DNA from: Muricoccus pecuniae
Lineage (GTDB): Bacteria; Pseudomonadota; Alphaproteobacteria; Acetobacterales; Acetobacteraceae
NCBI RefSeq assembly: GCF_014199205.1
Contig: NZ_JACIJD010000020.1
Span: 1 to 64,000 of the forward strand
Direction of reading: 5' to 3'
Length of the DNA stretch: 64,000 nucleotides
The translations under genes and the position numbers were made by a program. The notes under the pieces were generated by a model. That model made no database searches. It saw nothing but the letters and a program-made list of their open reading frames with translations, and was not told the DNA's origin. Of this stretch, positions 35,318 to 43,571 are shown piece after piece (within the stretch, counting starts at the first letter, position 1; each line of letters opens with the position of its first letter).

Positions 35318-36427
35318 TCAGGCGAGCGCCGGCACACGCCGCCCGCCGGTGAGCGGGCGGGGCGCCCCGGTCGTGCCGGGAAAGGTGAGCGGCAGGTCGC
35401 GCGCGACCCGCGCCGCGAGCACGCCGAAGGCCTGGGCCTCCAGCGCGTCCCCGTCCCAGCCGACCACCTCCACCGGGCGCACGGGCGCGCCGAGCATCCC
35501 GGCCAGCGCCTTCATGAGGGCGGGATTCCGCCGCCCCCCGCCCGCGACCAGCCATTGCAGCGGCGGGTCCGGGAAGTGCCGCGCCGCCGCGCCGACGCAG
35601 ACGGCGCAGAAGGCCGCCAGGGTCGCCGCGCCATCAGCCGGGGAGAGCGCGCCGGCCCCGGATTCGCGCAGCGCCGCGTCGAAATCGAGCCGGTCCAGCG
35701 ACTTGGGCGGCGGCGCGGCGAGGTAGGGATGGGCCATCAGCCGCGCCAGCACCGCCCCGTCGGCCTGGCCGGAGAGGGCGAGCAGCCCGTCCCGGTCATA
35801 ATCCTGGCCGAGGGAGCGGCGGGCCCAGTCGTCCAGCGGGCCGTTGGCGGGGCCGGTGTCGAAGGCGATCAGTTCCCCGTCCGGCCCGATCCAGGTGACA
35901 TTGCCCACCCCGCCCAGGTTCAGGATCGCCACGGGCTTGGGAAGCGATTCGGCCAGCACGCGGTGGAAGACGGGCACGAGCGGCGCCCCCTGCCCGCCCG
36001 CGGCCACGTCGGCCGAGCGGAAATCGTGCACCACCTCCACCCCCGTGCGGCGGGCCAGCAGGGCGGGGTCGCCGATCTGCCAGGTGTGGCCGCGCTCGCC
36101 CGGGCGCGTGGCGGGGCGGTGCAGGATCGTCTGGCCGTGGAAGCCGATGAGGTCGGCGCGCATGCCGAGCCGCTCCACCGCCTCCGCGTGGCGCTCCGTC
36201 AGGCGGCGCGCGCAGTCGAGCAGGCCGGGGTCCTCCGCCAGCCGCCCTTCGGCATGGAGGCCGGGGGCGGCGTCCAGCAGGGCGCGCAGGTCCCGGCGGA
36301 GCGCGGGCGGATAGGGGATGGTGAGGGTCGGGCCGAAGCGCCCGATCCGCTCGCCATCCGTCTCGACATAGGCAGCGTCCACCCCGTCCAGCGAGGTGCC
36401 GCTCATCAGCCCGATGGTTCGCAGCAT
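35318..36427 (-). CDS. anmK: Anhydro-N-acetylmuramic acid kinase
   Basis: 369 residues from the ATG at 36427. It phosphorylates and opens the anhydro-ring of 1,6-anhydro-MurNAc during peptidoglycan recycling. [20 protein letters not shown] is the N-terminal ATPase loop, [11 protein letters not shown] the substrate site, and [15 protein letters not shown] and ALDTGP-type motif ([14 protein letters not shown]) complete the actin-like fold. The much longer upstream open frame runs through a tRNA and is ignored. It is divergent from tyrS, an arrangement common in Proteobacteria. Confidence 0.95.
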   Translation of the reverse strand: MLRTIGLMSGTSLDGVDAAYVETDGERIGRFGPTLTIPYPPALRRDLRALLDAAPGLHAEGRLAEDPGLLDCARRLTERHAEAVERLGMRADLIGFHGQTILHRPATRPGERGHTWQIGDPALLARRTGVEVVHDFRSADVAAGGQGAPLVPVFHRVLAESLPKPVAILNLGGVGNVTWIGPDGELIAFDTGPANGPLDDWARRSLGQDYDRDGLLALSGQADGAVLARLMAHPYLAAPPPKSLDRLDFDAALRESGAGALSPADGAATLAAFCAVCVGAAARHFPDPPLQWLVAGGGRRNPALMKALAGMLGAPVRPVEVVGWDGDALEAQAFGVLAARVARDLPLTFPGTTGAPRPLTGGRRVPALA

Positions 36428-36478
36428 GGCGGCACTTGTGCTACGGCCCGCGCGCTTCGCAAAGCCCGAGTGACCGAG

Positions 36479-37702
36479 ATGAACAGCTTCCTGCACCTCG
36501 CCCGAGAGCGCGGCTACATCCATCAGGTGACGGACGAGGCCGCCCTCTCCGCCCGCATGGCCCAGGGAGTCCTGCCCGCCTATGTCGGCTTCGACTGCAC
36601 GGCGGACAGCCTGCATGTCGGCCATCTCCTGCCGATCATGCTGCTGCGCCTGCTGCAGAAGTGCGGCCACAAGCCCGTGGCGCTGCTGGGCGGCGGCACG
36701 ACGAAGATCGGCGATCCCTCCGGCCGCGACGAGGGGCGCCAGCTCCTGACGGAGGAGCAGATCGAGGTGAACAAGGCTGGCATCCGCCGCACCTTCGCCT
36801 CCTTCCTCCAATTCGGCGGGGGCAGCTCGGACGCTGTGATGCTGGACAACGCGGCTTGGCTGGACGGGCTGGCCTACATCCCCTTCCTGCGCGATGTCGG
36901 GCGGCACTTCAGCGTGAACCGCATGCTGACGATGGACAGCGTGCGGCTGCGGCTGGACCGCGACCAGCCGCTCTCCTTCCTCGAATTCAACTACATGCTC
37001 CTCCAGTCCTACGACTTCCTGGAGCTGCGCCGCCGCCACGGCGTCGCCCTCCAGATGGGCGGCAGCGACCAGTGGGGGAACATCGTGATGGGGGTGGAGC
37101 TGTGCCGCCGCATCGACGCGGCGGAGGTCTTCGGCGCCACCACCCCGCTGCTCGCCACGGCCTCCGGCGCGAAGATGGGCAAGACGGCCTCGGGCGCCGT
37201 CTGGCTGAACCCCGACCGCCTCTCCCCCTACGACTACTGGCAGTTCTGGCGGAACACGGAGGACGCGGATGTCGGCCGCTTCCTCCGCCTCTTCACCGAG
37301 ATGCCGATGGAGGAGGTCTCGCGCCTCGCCGCCCTGCAGGGGGCCGAGGTGAACGAGGCGAAGAAGATCCTGGCGACCGAGGCCACCGCCCTGCTGCACG
37401 GGCGCGAGGCCGCCGAGGCCGCCGCCGAGACCGCCCGGACCACCTTCGAGGGCGGCGGCGCGGCGGAGAGCCTGCCGAGCATCACCGCCCCCCTGCCCGC
37501 CGGGCTGCTGGATCTCGCCGTCTCCGCCGGCCTCGCGGCCAGCAAGGGCGAGGCGCGGCGCCTGATCGGCCAGTCCGGGCTGCGGCTGAACGACGAGGTG
37601 GTGACCGACCTCCTGCGGGAGGTGACGGAGGCGGACCTGCGGGACGGGGCGGCGAAGCTCTCGGCCGGGCGGAAGCGCCACGTGCTGGTGCGGGCGGGCT
37701 GA
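36479..37702 (+). CDS. tyrS: Tyrosyl-tRNA synthetase
   Basis: 407 residues from the ATG at 36479; a GTG nine bases upstream is an alternative. Class I signature motifs are [11 protein letters not shown] (HIGH) and [18 protein letters not shown] (KMSKS variant KMGKT). [12 protein letters not shown] and [10 protein letters not shown] bind tyrosine and adenylate; the C-terminal S4-like RNA-binding domain starts near [17 protein letters not shown]. Essential for translation. It is divergent from anmK and followed by a short hairpin and tRNA-Val. Confidence 0.96.
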   Translation: MNSFLHLARERGYIHQVTDEAALSARMAQGVLPAYVGFDCTADSLHVGHLLPIMLLRLLQKCGHKPVALLGGGTTKIGDPSGRDEGRQLLTEEQIEVNKAGIRRTFASFLQFGGGSSDAVMLDNAAWLDGLAYIPFLRDVGRHFSVNRMLTMDSVRLRLDRDQPLSFLEFNYMLLQSYDFLELRRRHGVALQMGGSDQWGNIVMGVELCRRIDAAEVFGATTPLLATASGAKMGKTASGAVWLNPDRLSPYDYWQFWRNTEDADVGRFLRLFTEMPMEEVSRLAALQGAEVNEAKKILATEATALLHGREAAEAAAETARTTFEGGGAAESLPSITAPLPAGLLDLAVSAGLAASKGEARRLIGQSGLRLNDEVVTDLLREVTEADLRDGAAKLSAGRKRHVLVRAG

Positions 37703-37716
37703 GCCCCGCCCCGGCG

Positions 37717-37734
37717 GCCGCGCAGGGGCGCGGC
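37717..37734 (+). terminator. Hairpin after tyrS
   Basis: GCCGCGC and GCGCGGC pair around a four-base AGGG loop 15 bases after the tyrS stop. No T-tract follows, so it is a possible but weak terminator. Confidence 0.45.
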
Positions 37735-37791
37735 TGCCCCGGGTGGTGGCCGCCACTGGAAAACTCAAACTGTGCTTTGAAAACAGGCGGA

Positions 37792-37866
37792 TGGTGGGCG
37801 CAACAGGGATTGAACCTGTGACCCCCACCGTGTCAAGGTGGTGCTCTCCCGCTGAGCTATGCGCCC
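37792..37866 (-). tRNA. tRNA-Val (GAC)
   Basis: A 75-base cloverleaf with encoded CCA. The acceptor stem is GGGCGCA/TGCGCCC, D-arm AGCTCAGCGGGAGAGC, anticodon stem CCACC/GGTGG around loop TTGACAC (anticodon GAC), T-arm ACAGG/CCTGT with loop TTCAATC. Confidence 0.96.
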
Positions 37867-38011
37867 ATCCGCCGGGTTCCGTCGCCGTGCTCCGGGGAGC
37901 GCGGCGTCGGGGCGGCCCCTTTAGCCTGCCCTTCGCGGCCCGGCAAGCCCGAAGGCGCAGGCAACGCATCGGGCGTGACAGTTGCGCGCGGCTGTGGTGA
38001 TTCGGGGCGGA

Positions 38012-38890
38012 ATGGACGGACCCATCCAGGCCCCTGCCGAGGCCAGCACGCCCCCGCCTTTCCTGCTGGAGAGGCCGCCGCTCCAGGCCGCGCCGCTGGT
38101 CCTGGCCTCGCCGCATTCGGGGCGGCACTATCCCGCCTCCTTCCTCGCCGCCAGCCGGCTGGACCCGGTCTCGCTACGACGGTCGGAGGACGGATTCGTC
38201 GAGGAACTCTTCGCCGACGCGCCCTCGCACGGGGTGCCGCTGCTCTCGGCCACCTTCCCTCGCGTCTACTGCGACGCGAATCGCGAGGCCTGGGAGCTGG
38301 ACCCCGGCATGTTCGACGGGCCGCTGCCGGATTTCGTCAACAGCGCCTCCCCCCGCGTCGGCGCCGGGCTCGGCACGATCGCGCGCGTGGTGGCCAGCGG
38401 CGAGACGGTCTACCGCCGCCGCCTCTCCTTCAACGAGGCCGCCGACCGCATCCGGGCGCTCTGGGAACCCTATCACGCCGCCCTTTCCGGGCTGATCGGG
38501 GAGACGGTGCGCCGATTCGGCTGCTGCTTATTGATCGACTGCCATTCCATGCCCTCCCTCCCCGGCGAGCCCGGGCGGGCGGCGGACATGATCCTCGGCG
38601 ACGCCCACGGCACCTCGGCGGGCCCGCGCGCGACGCGCCTGCTGGAGGAGACGCTCGGCGGACTCGGCTACCGCCTCCGCCGGAACGATCCCTATGCCGG
38701 CGGCTACGTCACCCGGCATTACGGCCGTCCGCGGGAGGGCGTCCATGTGATCCAGCTCGAGATCGCGCGGAGCCTCTACATGGACGAGCGTCGGATCCAG
38801 CGCCTCCCCGGGCTGGAGGGCCTGCGCGCGGACATGGACCGGATGGTGCAGCGGCTGGCGGCCGAGGACTGGTCCTTCCTGAAGCCCTGA
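38012..38890 (+). CDS. N-formylglutamate amidohydrolase
   Basis: 292 residues from the ATG at 38012 (ribosome site ggggcgga); an upstream TTG and GTG are less likely. LVLASPHSGRHYP carries the zinc-binding histidine motif of the family, LLIDCHSMPSLPG the second, and GRPREGVHVIQLEIARSLYMDE the C-terminal block. The enzyme frees glutamate from N-formylglutamate, the last step of one histidine-degradation route, and homologues act in other formyl-amide pathways. No hut genes are adjacent. It is downstream of tRNA-Val on the opposite strand. Confidence 0.9.
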   Translation: MDGPIQAPAEASTPPPFLLERPPLQAAPLVLASPHSGRHYPASFLAASRLDPVSLRRSEDGFVEELFADAPSHGVPLLSATFPRVYCDANREAWELDPGMFDGPLPDFVNSASPRVGAGLGTIARVVASGETVYRRRLSFNEAADRIRALWEPYHAALSGLIGETVRRFGCCLLIDCHSMPSLPGEPGRAADMILGDAHGTSAGPRATRLLEETLGGLGYRLRRNDPYAGGYVTRHYGRPREGVHVIQLEIARSLYMDERRIQRLPGLEGLRADMDRMVQRLAAEDWSFLKP

Positions 38891-38917
38891 TCTCCCCCGC
38901 TGCCCGGGCATGCGGGC

Positions 38918-38947
38918 AAAAAAAGAGGCGGTGCCAGAGGCACCGCC
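38918..38947 (-). terminator. Rho-independent terminator of the candidate sRNA
   Basis: GGCGGTGCC-TCT-GGCACCGCC read on the minus strand, followed after two bases by seven T. The A-tract on the plus strand precedes the stem, so it works only for minus-strand transcription. Confidence 0.85.
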
Positions 38948-39005
38948 GAGTTTAGGGAGGAAACGTCCAAGAAAGACAACAACGCGACAACATCGCGTTG
39001 CTGCG
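38918..39005 (-). ncRNA. Candidate small RNA with anti-Shine-Dalgarno element
   Basis: A minus-strand unit lying between two plus-strand genes. It ends in a textbook terminator: 9-bp stem (38927-38935 with 38939-38947), three-base loop, then seven U (38918-38924). Upstream is an 8-bp hairpin (38980-38987 with 38993-39000, loop CAACA on the plus strand) and between the hairpins an unpaired UUUCCUCCCUAAA (38951-38963), which can pair with ribosome binding sites. A promoter-like TTGCGA-17-TACGTT (39040 to 39012) gives a start near 39005 and a transcript of about 88 bases. Exposed CCUCC elements are known in alphaproteobacterial trans-acting sRNAs such as AbcR and CcsR families; similarity to a specific family was not established. 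Confidence 0.65.
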
Positions 39006-39011
39006 ATGCAC

Positions 39012-39040
39012 AACGTAGGCTCCGCCCCAGGGTTTCGCAA
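39012..39040 (-). promoter_or_regulatory. Putative promoter of the candidate sRNA
   Basis: On the minus strand TTGCGA (39040-39035) and TACGTT (39017-39012) are separated by 17 bases. The -10 match is partial, so this is tentative; it places the start about seven bases further, near 39005. Confidence 0.4.
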
Positions 39041-39122
39041 GACCTTTCCCGCATTGCAGCATCACGGAAAGCGGATAGCTCCGGCACGGCTCTTCTGGCA
39101 CGGCTCTTGAGCAGGGAGGGGC

Positions 39123-39905
39123 ATGCGCCTCCTCGCCTTCCTCCTCCTCCTGCTCCCCGGCACCGTCCTCGCCCAGCCCTCGCCGATGGCGCTCTGCCGC
39201 GCCGCGATCGCCTCGGCAGAGCGTGAATACGGGCTTCCCGCCGGGCTCCTGGCCGCCATCGGCCGCGTCGAATCCGGCCGGCGCGATCCCGTGACGGGCG
39301 AGACCGGCCCCTATCCCTGGACGATGAACGCCGAGGGGGCCGGCAAATACTTCCCGGGCAAGGCGGAAGCGGTTGCCGAGGTGCGGCAGCTCCGGGCGGG
39401 GGGGATGCGGATCATCGATGTCGGCTGCATGCAGATCAACCTGCACCACCACCCCAACGCCTTCTCCTCGATCGAGGAGGCCTTCGATCCCATGGCCAAT
39501 GCCCGCTACGCCGCCCGCTTCCTCTCCGAGCTGAAGGCGGCGAGCGGGGACTGGATGACCGCCGCCGGCCACTACCACAGCCACACGCCGAGCCGCGCCG
39601 AGGCCTACCGCGCCCAGGTGGCGCTGCGCTGGCCCGAGGAGCAGCGCCAGGCCGGGAGCGCACCGGCCTGGCAGCCCGGCTGGTCCAACACGCCCCGCCC
39701 CCCTGCCATGGGCGCTCCCGTCACGGCCTCCCTGGCCGGGATGAGCATCCGTTCCGCTCCGCCGCCCACCATCATCCGCAGCCCGGGCGCGATGGCGGAA
39801 GGCGAGCGCGGGCGGGGCCTCGACGCCTACCGCGCCATGGCGATCCCCCTCGCCACCGGCCCCTCGCCCTCCCTCCTGCGTGGCCTGCCCGGGGTGCGGG
39901 GCTAA
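39123..39905 (+). CDS. Soluble lytic transglycosylase (SLT domain), secreted
   Basis: 260 residues with a signal peptide (MRLLAFLLLLLPGTVLAQ). The SLT fold is shown by REYGLPAGLLAAIGRVESG, in which the glutamate is the catalytic acid, and DVGCMQINLHHHPNAF and ARYAARFLSEL further on. These enzymes cleave the MurNAc-GlcNAc bond with formation of 1,6-anhydro-MurNAc, the substrate pathway of AnmK encoded nearby. The C-terminal third is proline- and serine-rich without a known domain. The stop codon falls inside a 25-bp tandem repeat. Confidence 0.92.
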   Translation: MRLLAFLLLLLPGTVLAQPSPMALCRAAIASAEREYGLPAGLLAAIGRVESGRRDPVTGETGPYPWTMNAEGAGKYFPGKAEAVAEVRQLRAGGMRIIDVGCMQINLHHHPNAFSSIEEAFDPMANARYAARFLSELKAASGDWMTAAGHYHSHTPSRAEAYRAQVALRWPEEQRQAGSAPAWQPGWSNTPRPPAMGAPVTASLAGMSIRSAPPPTIIRSPGAMAEGERGRGLDAYRAMAIPLATGPSPSLLRGLPGVRG

Positions 39906-39978
39906 GCCCGCACCCGGGGTGCGGGGCTAAGCCCGCACCCGGGGTGCGGGACTGAGCCCGTACCCGGGGTGCCGGGCC
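39891..39978. repeat. 25-bp tandem palindromic repeat, 3.5 copies
   Basis: Units begin at 39891, 39916 and 39941, with a partial fourth at 39966. The first two are identical, GGGGTGCGGGGCTAAGCCCG followed by CACCC; the third has two substitutions. Each unit can fold as GGGTGCGGG-GCTAAG-CCCGCACCC, a 9-bp hairpin. The array starts in the last codons of the transglycosylase and includes its TAA stop. Confidence 0.85.
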
Positions 39979-40017
39979 GAGAGGCGCGAGCCGCCCCGGC
40001 CCCGGCGCGCCGCAACC

Positions 40018-40054
40018 CGCCCCTGCCCTGTCGCGCTCACCGAGGGCAGGGGCG
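40018..40054 (+). promoter_or_regulatory. Hairpin over the P450 ribosome site
   Basis: CGCCCCTGCCCT (40018-40029) pairs perfectly with AGGGCAGGGGCG (40043-40054) around a 13-base loop. The 3' arm supplies the GGGGCGAGG purines that would serve as Shine-Dalgarno for the ATG at 40068, so folding could lower translation; it could also act as a terminator for the preceding gene. Confidence 0.5.
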
Positions 40055-40067
40055 AGGGGTTCTGGTC

Positions 40068-41399
40068 ATGGCAGCCACGCGGATGGGAAGCGGGGGCTCG
40101 ATCCCGCGGGCGAGCCTGGGCGAGACGGCGCGCGTCATGCTTTCCGTGGTGCTGCCGCTGCTGGGCAAGGGCGTCCTGCTGCGCCGCCCGCCCGTGGTCG
40201 CCATGGCGCAGTCCATGGGGCTGGACCGGCGCGCGGTGGAGACCATGCGCGCCCTGCGGGACCGGCACGGCGACGGGCCGCTGATCCTGCCGATCCCGCT
40301 GCATCCCTACGCCCTGATCCTCTCGCCCGCCCATGTCTCGCGCGTGCTCGCCCTCACGCCCGAACCCTATTCCCCGGCCAGCGACGAGAAGCGCTCCGCC
40401 CTCTCGCATTTCCAGCCGACCGGCGTGCTCATCTCTCCCTCCGCCGACCGCGCCCGGCGCCGCCCCTTCAACGAGGCGGTGCTCGACGCCCCCTGCCCCA
40501 TGCACCGCCTGGCCGAGCGTTTCCATCAGGTGGCCGAGGACGAGGCGACGGAACTGGTTGAGGCCGCCGACCATTTCGGCGAGCTGGACTGGGGCCGCTT
40601 CGCCACGGCCTGGTGGCGCATGGCGCGGCGCGTGGTGCTGGGCGAGGGCGCGCGGGACGACCACCGCCTCACCGACGCCCTCTCCCGCCTGCGGGCCGAC
40701 GCGAACTGGGCTTTCCTGCACCCCGGCCATCCCCGCCTCCGCGCCCGCTTCCGCGCTCGGCTGGAGGCGCATCTCGGGCGCGCCGAGCCGGGCAGCCTCG
40801 CCGCCCTCTTCCCCGCCGCCCGGGCCGCGCCCGGCACGGACCCGGCGGGGCAGGTGCCGCAATGGCTCTTCGCGCTGGACTCCCCGGCGCGCGCCACCTT
40901 CCGCACCCTCGCCCTGCTCGGCACCCATCCCGCCCTGCGGGGGCGGGCGGAGGGGGACATCGCGGAGGCCGGGCCGGCCGAGCGCCCCTTCCTGCGCGCC
41001 TGCCTGCTCGACACGCTGCGCCTCTGGCCGACCACCCCCGTGATCCTCCGCGAGGCCGTGGAGGACGTGGAGTGGGAGGGGGGGCGGATGCGGAAGGGCA
41101 CGGGGATCGTGGTCTACGCGCCCTTCTTCCACCGCGACGAGACGCGGCTGCCCCAGGCACACCGCTTCGACCCCGATCTCTGGCTCTCCGGCCGGCCGGA
41201 GGACGAGGGGCTCGTGCCCTTCAGCGACGGGCCGGCGAACTGCCCCGGGCGGAACCTCACCCTCCTGCTGAGCACGGCGATGCTCGCCGCCCTGCTGCGC
41301 CGCCGCGCCTTCACCCCCCTCGGCGCCGAGGGGATCGGGCCGGGGGACCGGCTGCCGGGAACCCTCAGCGCCTACGGGCTGCGCTTCCGCACGGGCTGA
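40068..41399 (+). CDS. Cytochrome P450
   Basis: 443 residues from the ATG at 40068. The heme-thiolate loop is FSDGPANCPGRNL with Cys392; the I-helix segment is FALDSPARATF; the K-helix reads LLDTLRLWP, so the near-invariant ExxR is D-x-x-R (Asp315, Arg318). RFDPDLW is the PERF-like element. No membrane anchor is obvious apart from a weakly hydrophobic N-terminus (residues 20-30), so it is probably soluble. No ferredoxin or reductase gene is adjacent. The substrate is unknown. It lies between a lytic transglycosylase and a D-aminoacylase. Confidence 0.9.
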   Translation: MAATRMGSGGSIPRASLGETARVMLSVVLPLLGKGVLLRRPPVVAMAQSMGLDRRAVETMRALRDRHGDGPLILPIPLHPYALILSPAHVSRVLALTPEPYSPASDEKRSALSHFQPTGVLISPSADRARRRPFNEAVLDAPCPMHRLAERFHQVAEDEATELVEAADHFGELDWGRFATAWWRMARRVVLGEGARDDHRLTDALSRLRADANWAFLHPGHPRLRARFRARLEAHLGRAEPGSLAALFPAARAAPGTDPAGQVPQWLFALDSPARATFRTLALLGTHPALRGRAEGDIAEAGPAERPFLRACLLDTLRLWPTTPVILREAVEDVEWEGGRMRKGTGIVVYAPFFHRDETRLPQAHRFDPDLWLSGRPEDEGLVPFSDGPANCPGRNLTLLLSTAMLAALLRRRAFTPLGAEGIGPGDRLPGTLSAYGLRFRTG

Positions 41400-41408
41400 A
41401 GCACGCCC

Positions 41409-42860
41409 TCAGTGGTTGCGCGTCACCAGCCGGCCCGGCTTCTCCCCCGTCGCCCCGCGCGCGGCGGCATAGGTGGGCACGCCGTTGCACCAGACCTCCT
41501 CGATCCCCTCGGAGAGCTGCTTCGGGTTCTCGAAGGTGGCGCGATCCCGCACCGTGTGGGGGTCGAAGAGGACGATATCGGCGAAGGCGCCCTCCCGCAG
41601 CACGCCGCGGTCCACCATGCCGAAGATCTCCGCGGCGCGGCCGGTCATCTTGTGGATGGCGGTCTCCAGGCTGAACAGCCTGACGTCGCGCACGTAGTGC
41701 CCGAGCACGCGCGGGAAGGTACCCCAGAGGCGGGGATGCGGGTGCTCGTCATGCGGGATGCCGTCCGAGCCGATGACGGAGAGCGGGTGCGCCATAATCC
41801 GGCGCACGTCCTCCTCGTCCATCTGCCAGGTCACCTGCCCCGCCGGCAGGAGGCGGGAGGCGGCGGTCTTGATGTCGGTGTTCCAGCCGCGCGCCACGTC
41901 CCGCAGGTACTTCCCTGCCATCTCGGGATGCGGGACGGACCAGGTGATCATCACCTCCACGTCGTCCCGCAGCTTGTCCGGCATCAGCACGGTGGAGCCG
42001 GCGGGATAGGGATAGACGTCGAAGGCGAGGTCCTGCGTGCGGGCGAATTCCGCCAGCAGCGGCAGGGTCTGGGTGGAGCGGCCGTAGTTCTCGGGCATGG
42101 AGCACTTGTGGTGGCTGACATGCACGGCCACCCCCGCGCGCTTGCCGATCTTCGCCGTCTCCTCGATGGAGGCGAGGATGCGGTCCGCCTCGTCGCGCAT
42201 ATGGGTGCAGTAGAGGCCGCCGAAGGGCCGGATGGCCTCGGCCACCGCGATCACCTCCTCCGTCGTCGCATGGGCGTTCGGGGGATAGTACAGGCCGGTC
42301 GAGAAGCCGCTCGCCCCCTCCCCCATGGATTGCCGCACGAGGTCGTGCATCCGCGCGATCTCGGCGTCCTTCGCGGGGCGGTAGACGTCGTTCTCCATGA
42401 CGCGCGCGCGGAGCGTCTGGTGGCCGACGAAGGCGAAGGTGTTCACCTCCGTTCCCCTGGTCCGCAGCGCATGGGCATAGTCGCCGAAGCTGTCGAAGAC
42501 GTACCAGCTCTCGTCCCCCAGCAGGTCAAGCGGCGGAATCGGCCGCGAGGTCAGGCGCGCGGGGGAGAGGCTGACGCCGCAATTCCCCACCACCACCGTC
42601 GTCACGCCCTGGCTCGTCTTGCAGGTCGTGCAGTCCGGCCCGCAGAGCACGGCGCGGTCGTCATGCGTGTGGCTGTCGATGAAGCCGGGGGCAACGGCCT
42701 TGCCGGTCGCGATCACCTCCCGGTCCGCGCTCGCCCCGCCGAGGTCGCCCACCCCCACGATCCGGTCCCCGCGCAGCCCGACATCGCCCACCCGGCGCGC
42801 CGTGCCTGTGCCGTCGAAGAGGGTGGCGTCGCGGATGATCGTGTCGCAGCGCAGGGCCAT
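41409..42860 (-). CDS. N-acyl-D-amino-acid deacylase (D-aminoacylase)
   Basis: 483 residues of the amidohydrolase superfamily. Metal ligands are visible as PGFIDSHTHDD, the cysteine in VGNCGVSLS, HVSHHKCS and the aspartate in IGSDGIPHDEHPHP; GLYYPPNAHAT is typical of D-aminoacylases. The enzyme releases D-amino acids from N-acyl derivatives; related dihydroorotase-like or D-glutamate deacylases are alternatives. It converges on the P450 gene with nine bases between stops. Its products could feed the D-amino acid dehydrogenase at 27392-28645. Confidence 0.9.
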   Translation of the reverse strand: MALRCDTIIRDATLFDGTGTARRVGDVGLRGDRIVGVGDLGGASADREVIATGKAVAPGFIDSHTHDDRAVLCGPDCTTCKTSQGVTTVVVGNCGVSLSPARLTSRPIPPLDLLGDESWYVFDSFGDYAHALRTRGTEVNTFAFVGHQTLRARVMENDVYRPAKDAEIARMHDLVRQSMGEGASGFSTGLYYPPNAHATTEEVIAVAEAIRPFGGLYCTHMRDEADRILASIEETAKIGKRAGVAVHVSHHKCSMPENYGRSTQTLPLLAEFARTQDLAFDVYPYPAGSTVLMPDKLRDDVEVMITWSVPHPEMAGKYLRDVARGWNTDIKTAASRLLPAGQVTWQMDEEDVRRIMAHPLSVIGSDGIPHDEHPHPRLWGTFPRVLGHYVRDVRLFSLETAIHKMTGRAAEIFGMVDRGVLREGAFADIVLFDPHTVRDRATFENPKQLSEGIEEVWCNGVPTYAAARGATGEKPGRLVTRNH

Positions 42861-42946
42861 GGTGCCGCCTTTCCGGGAAGGGCGGCATACTGGCCCCGGC
42901 GGCCCCGGCGATCCAGGGGGCGCCCTCCAGGCGAGGGACAGCGCCG

Positions 42947-43513
42947 ATGAGCGAGGCGGGCAGCACCGGACGGCCCGGGGCGGACGGGGTGAAGGCCCGG
43001 ATCGAGCGCATGCGGGACCGGCTCCTGCATCTCAGCAAGACCCTGCCCCTGGAGCAGCGCCTGCGGGACGGGCTGTCCCAGGGCACCCTCTCGGCGCTGG
43101 CCGCGGTCGTCGCCTACCTCCCCACCCAGGCGCTCGGCCTGCGCGAGGGGTTCTGGGGCGCCATCACCGCCCTGGCCGTGGCCCAGGCGGAGCTGGGGGC
43201 GGCGCGCAGCACCGGGCGGGACCAGCTCGCCGGCGCGACCATCGGGGGCGGCATCGGGGTGGCCACGGTGCTGACGATCGGGGCAGGCCTGCCGGGCTAC
43301 GTCCTGGCCGTGGTGATCTCCGTGCTCGCCTGCTGGTGCGTGAACATCGCCTCGGCCAGCCGGCTGGCCGCCATCACGGCGACGATCATCCTCCTCGTCC
43401 CGCATACCGGGACGCCGCAGCACATGCTCCTCTCGCGCGTGGGAGAGGTCGGCTGGGGGGCGCTGGTGGCGCTCGGCCTCGTCTGGCTGCGCGAGCGTGT
43501 GACGCGGCGCTGA
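42947..43513 (+). CDS. FUSC-family inner-membrane protein, short
   Basis: 188 residues with a charged N-terminal segment followed by about four to five membrane helices (about 55-70, 77-90, 97-115, 117-135, 148-182). LREGFWGAITALAVAQAELGA and GRDQLAGATIGGGIGV are the FUSC signature, found in aromatic-acid and fusaric-acid exporters. It is a half-size protein without the long cytoplasmic domain of AaeB. It is divergent from the D-aminoacylase and followed by a propeller gene. Substrate unknown. Confidence 0.85.
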   Translation: MSEAGSTGRPGADGVKARIERMRDRLLHLSKTLPLEQRLRDGLSQGTLSALAAVVAYLPTQALGLREGFWGAITALAVAQAELGAARSTGRDQLAGATIGGGIGVATVLTIGAGLPGYVLAVVISVLACWCVNIASASRLAAITATIILLVPHTGTPQHMLLSRVGEVGWGALVALGLVWLRERVTRR

Positions 43514-43571
43514 GAAACCGCGGCCCCGGCCCGGCTGTTCCCGGCGCGACAGGAACCGGACCACGCCCGTG

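Noticed and set aside
37792-37866. A gene disrupted by tRNA-Val
   Set aside because: Flanking sequence shows no split coding frame; the tRNA lies in an ordinary intergenic region.
35318-38128. A 936-codon minus-strand open frame upstream of and including anmK
   Set aside because: It runs through tRNA-Val and antisense to all of tyrS; only the last 369 codons resemble a protein family (AnmK). The rest is a high-GC artefact.
38902-38924. Plus-strand terminator after the N-formylglutamate amidohydrolase
   Set aside because: TGCCCG/CGGGCA forms a hairpin there, but it is followed by A residues, not T, on the plus strand; the A-tract belongs to the minus-strand sRNA terminator.
39891-39978. CRISPR array at the 25-bp repeats
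   Set aside because: The units are strictly head-to-tail without spacers, and no cas gene is in the window.
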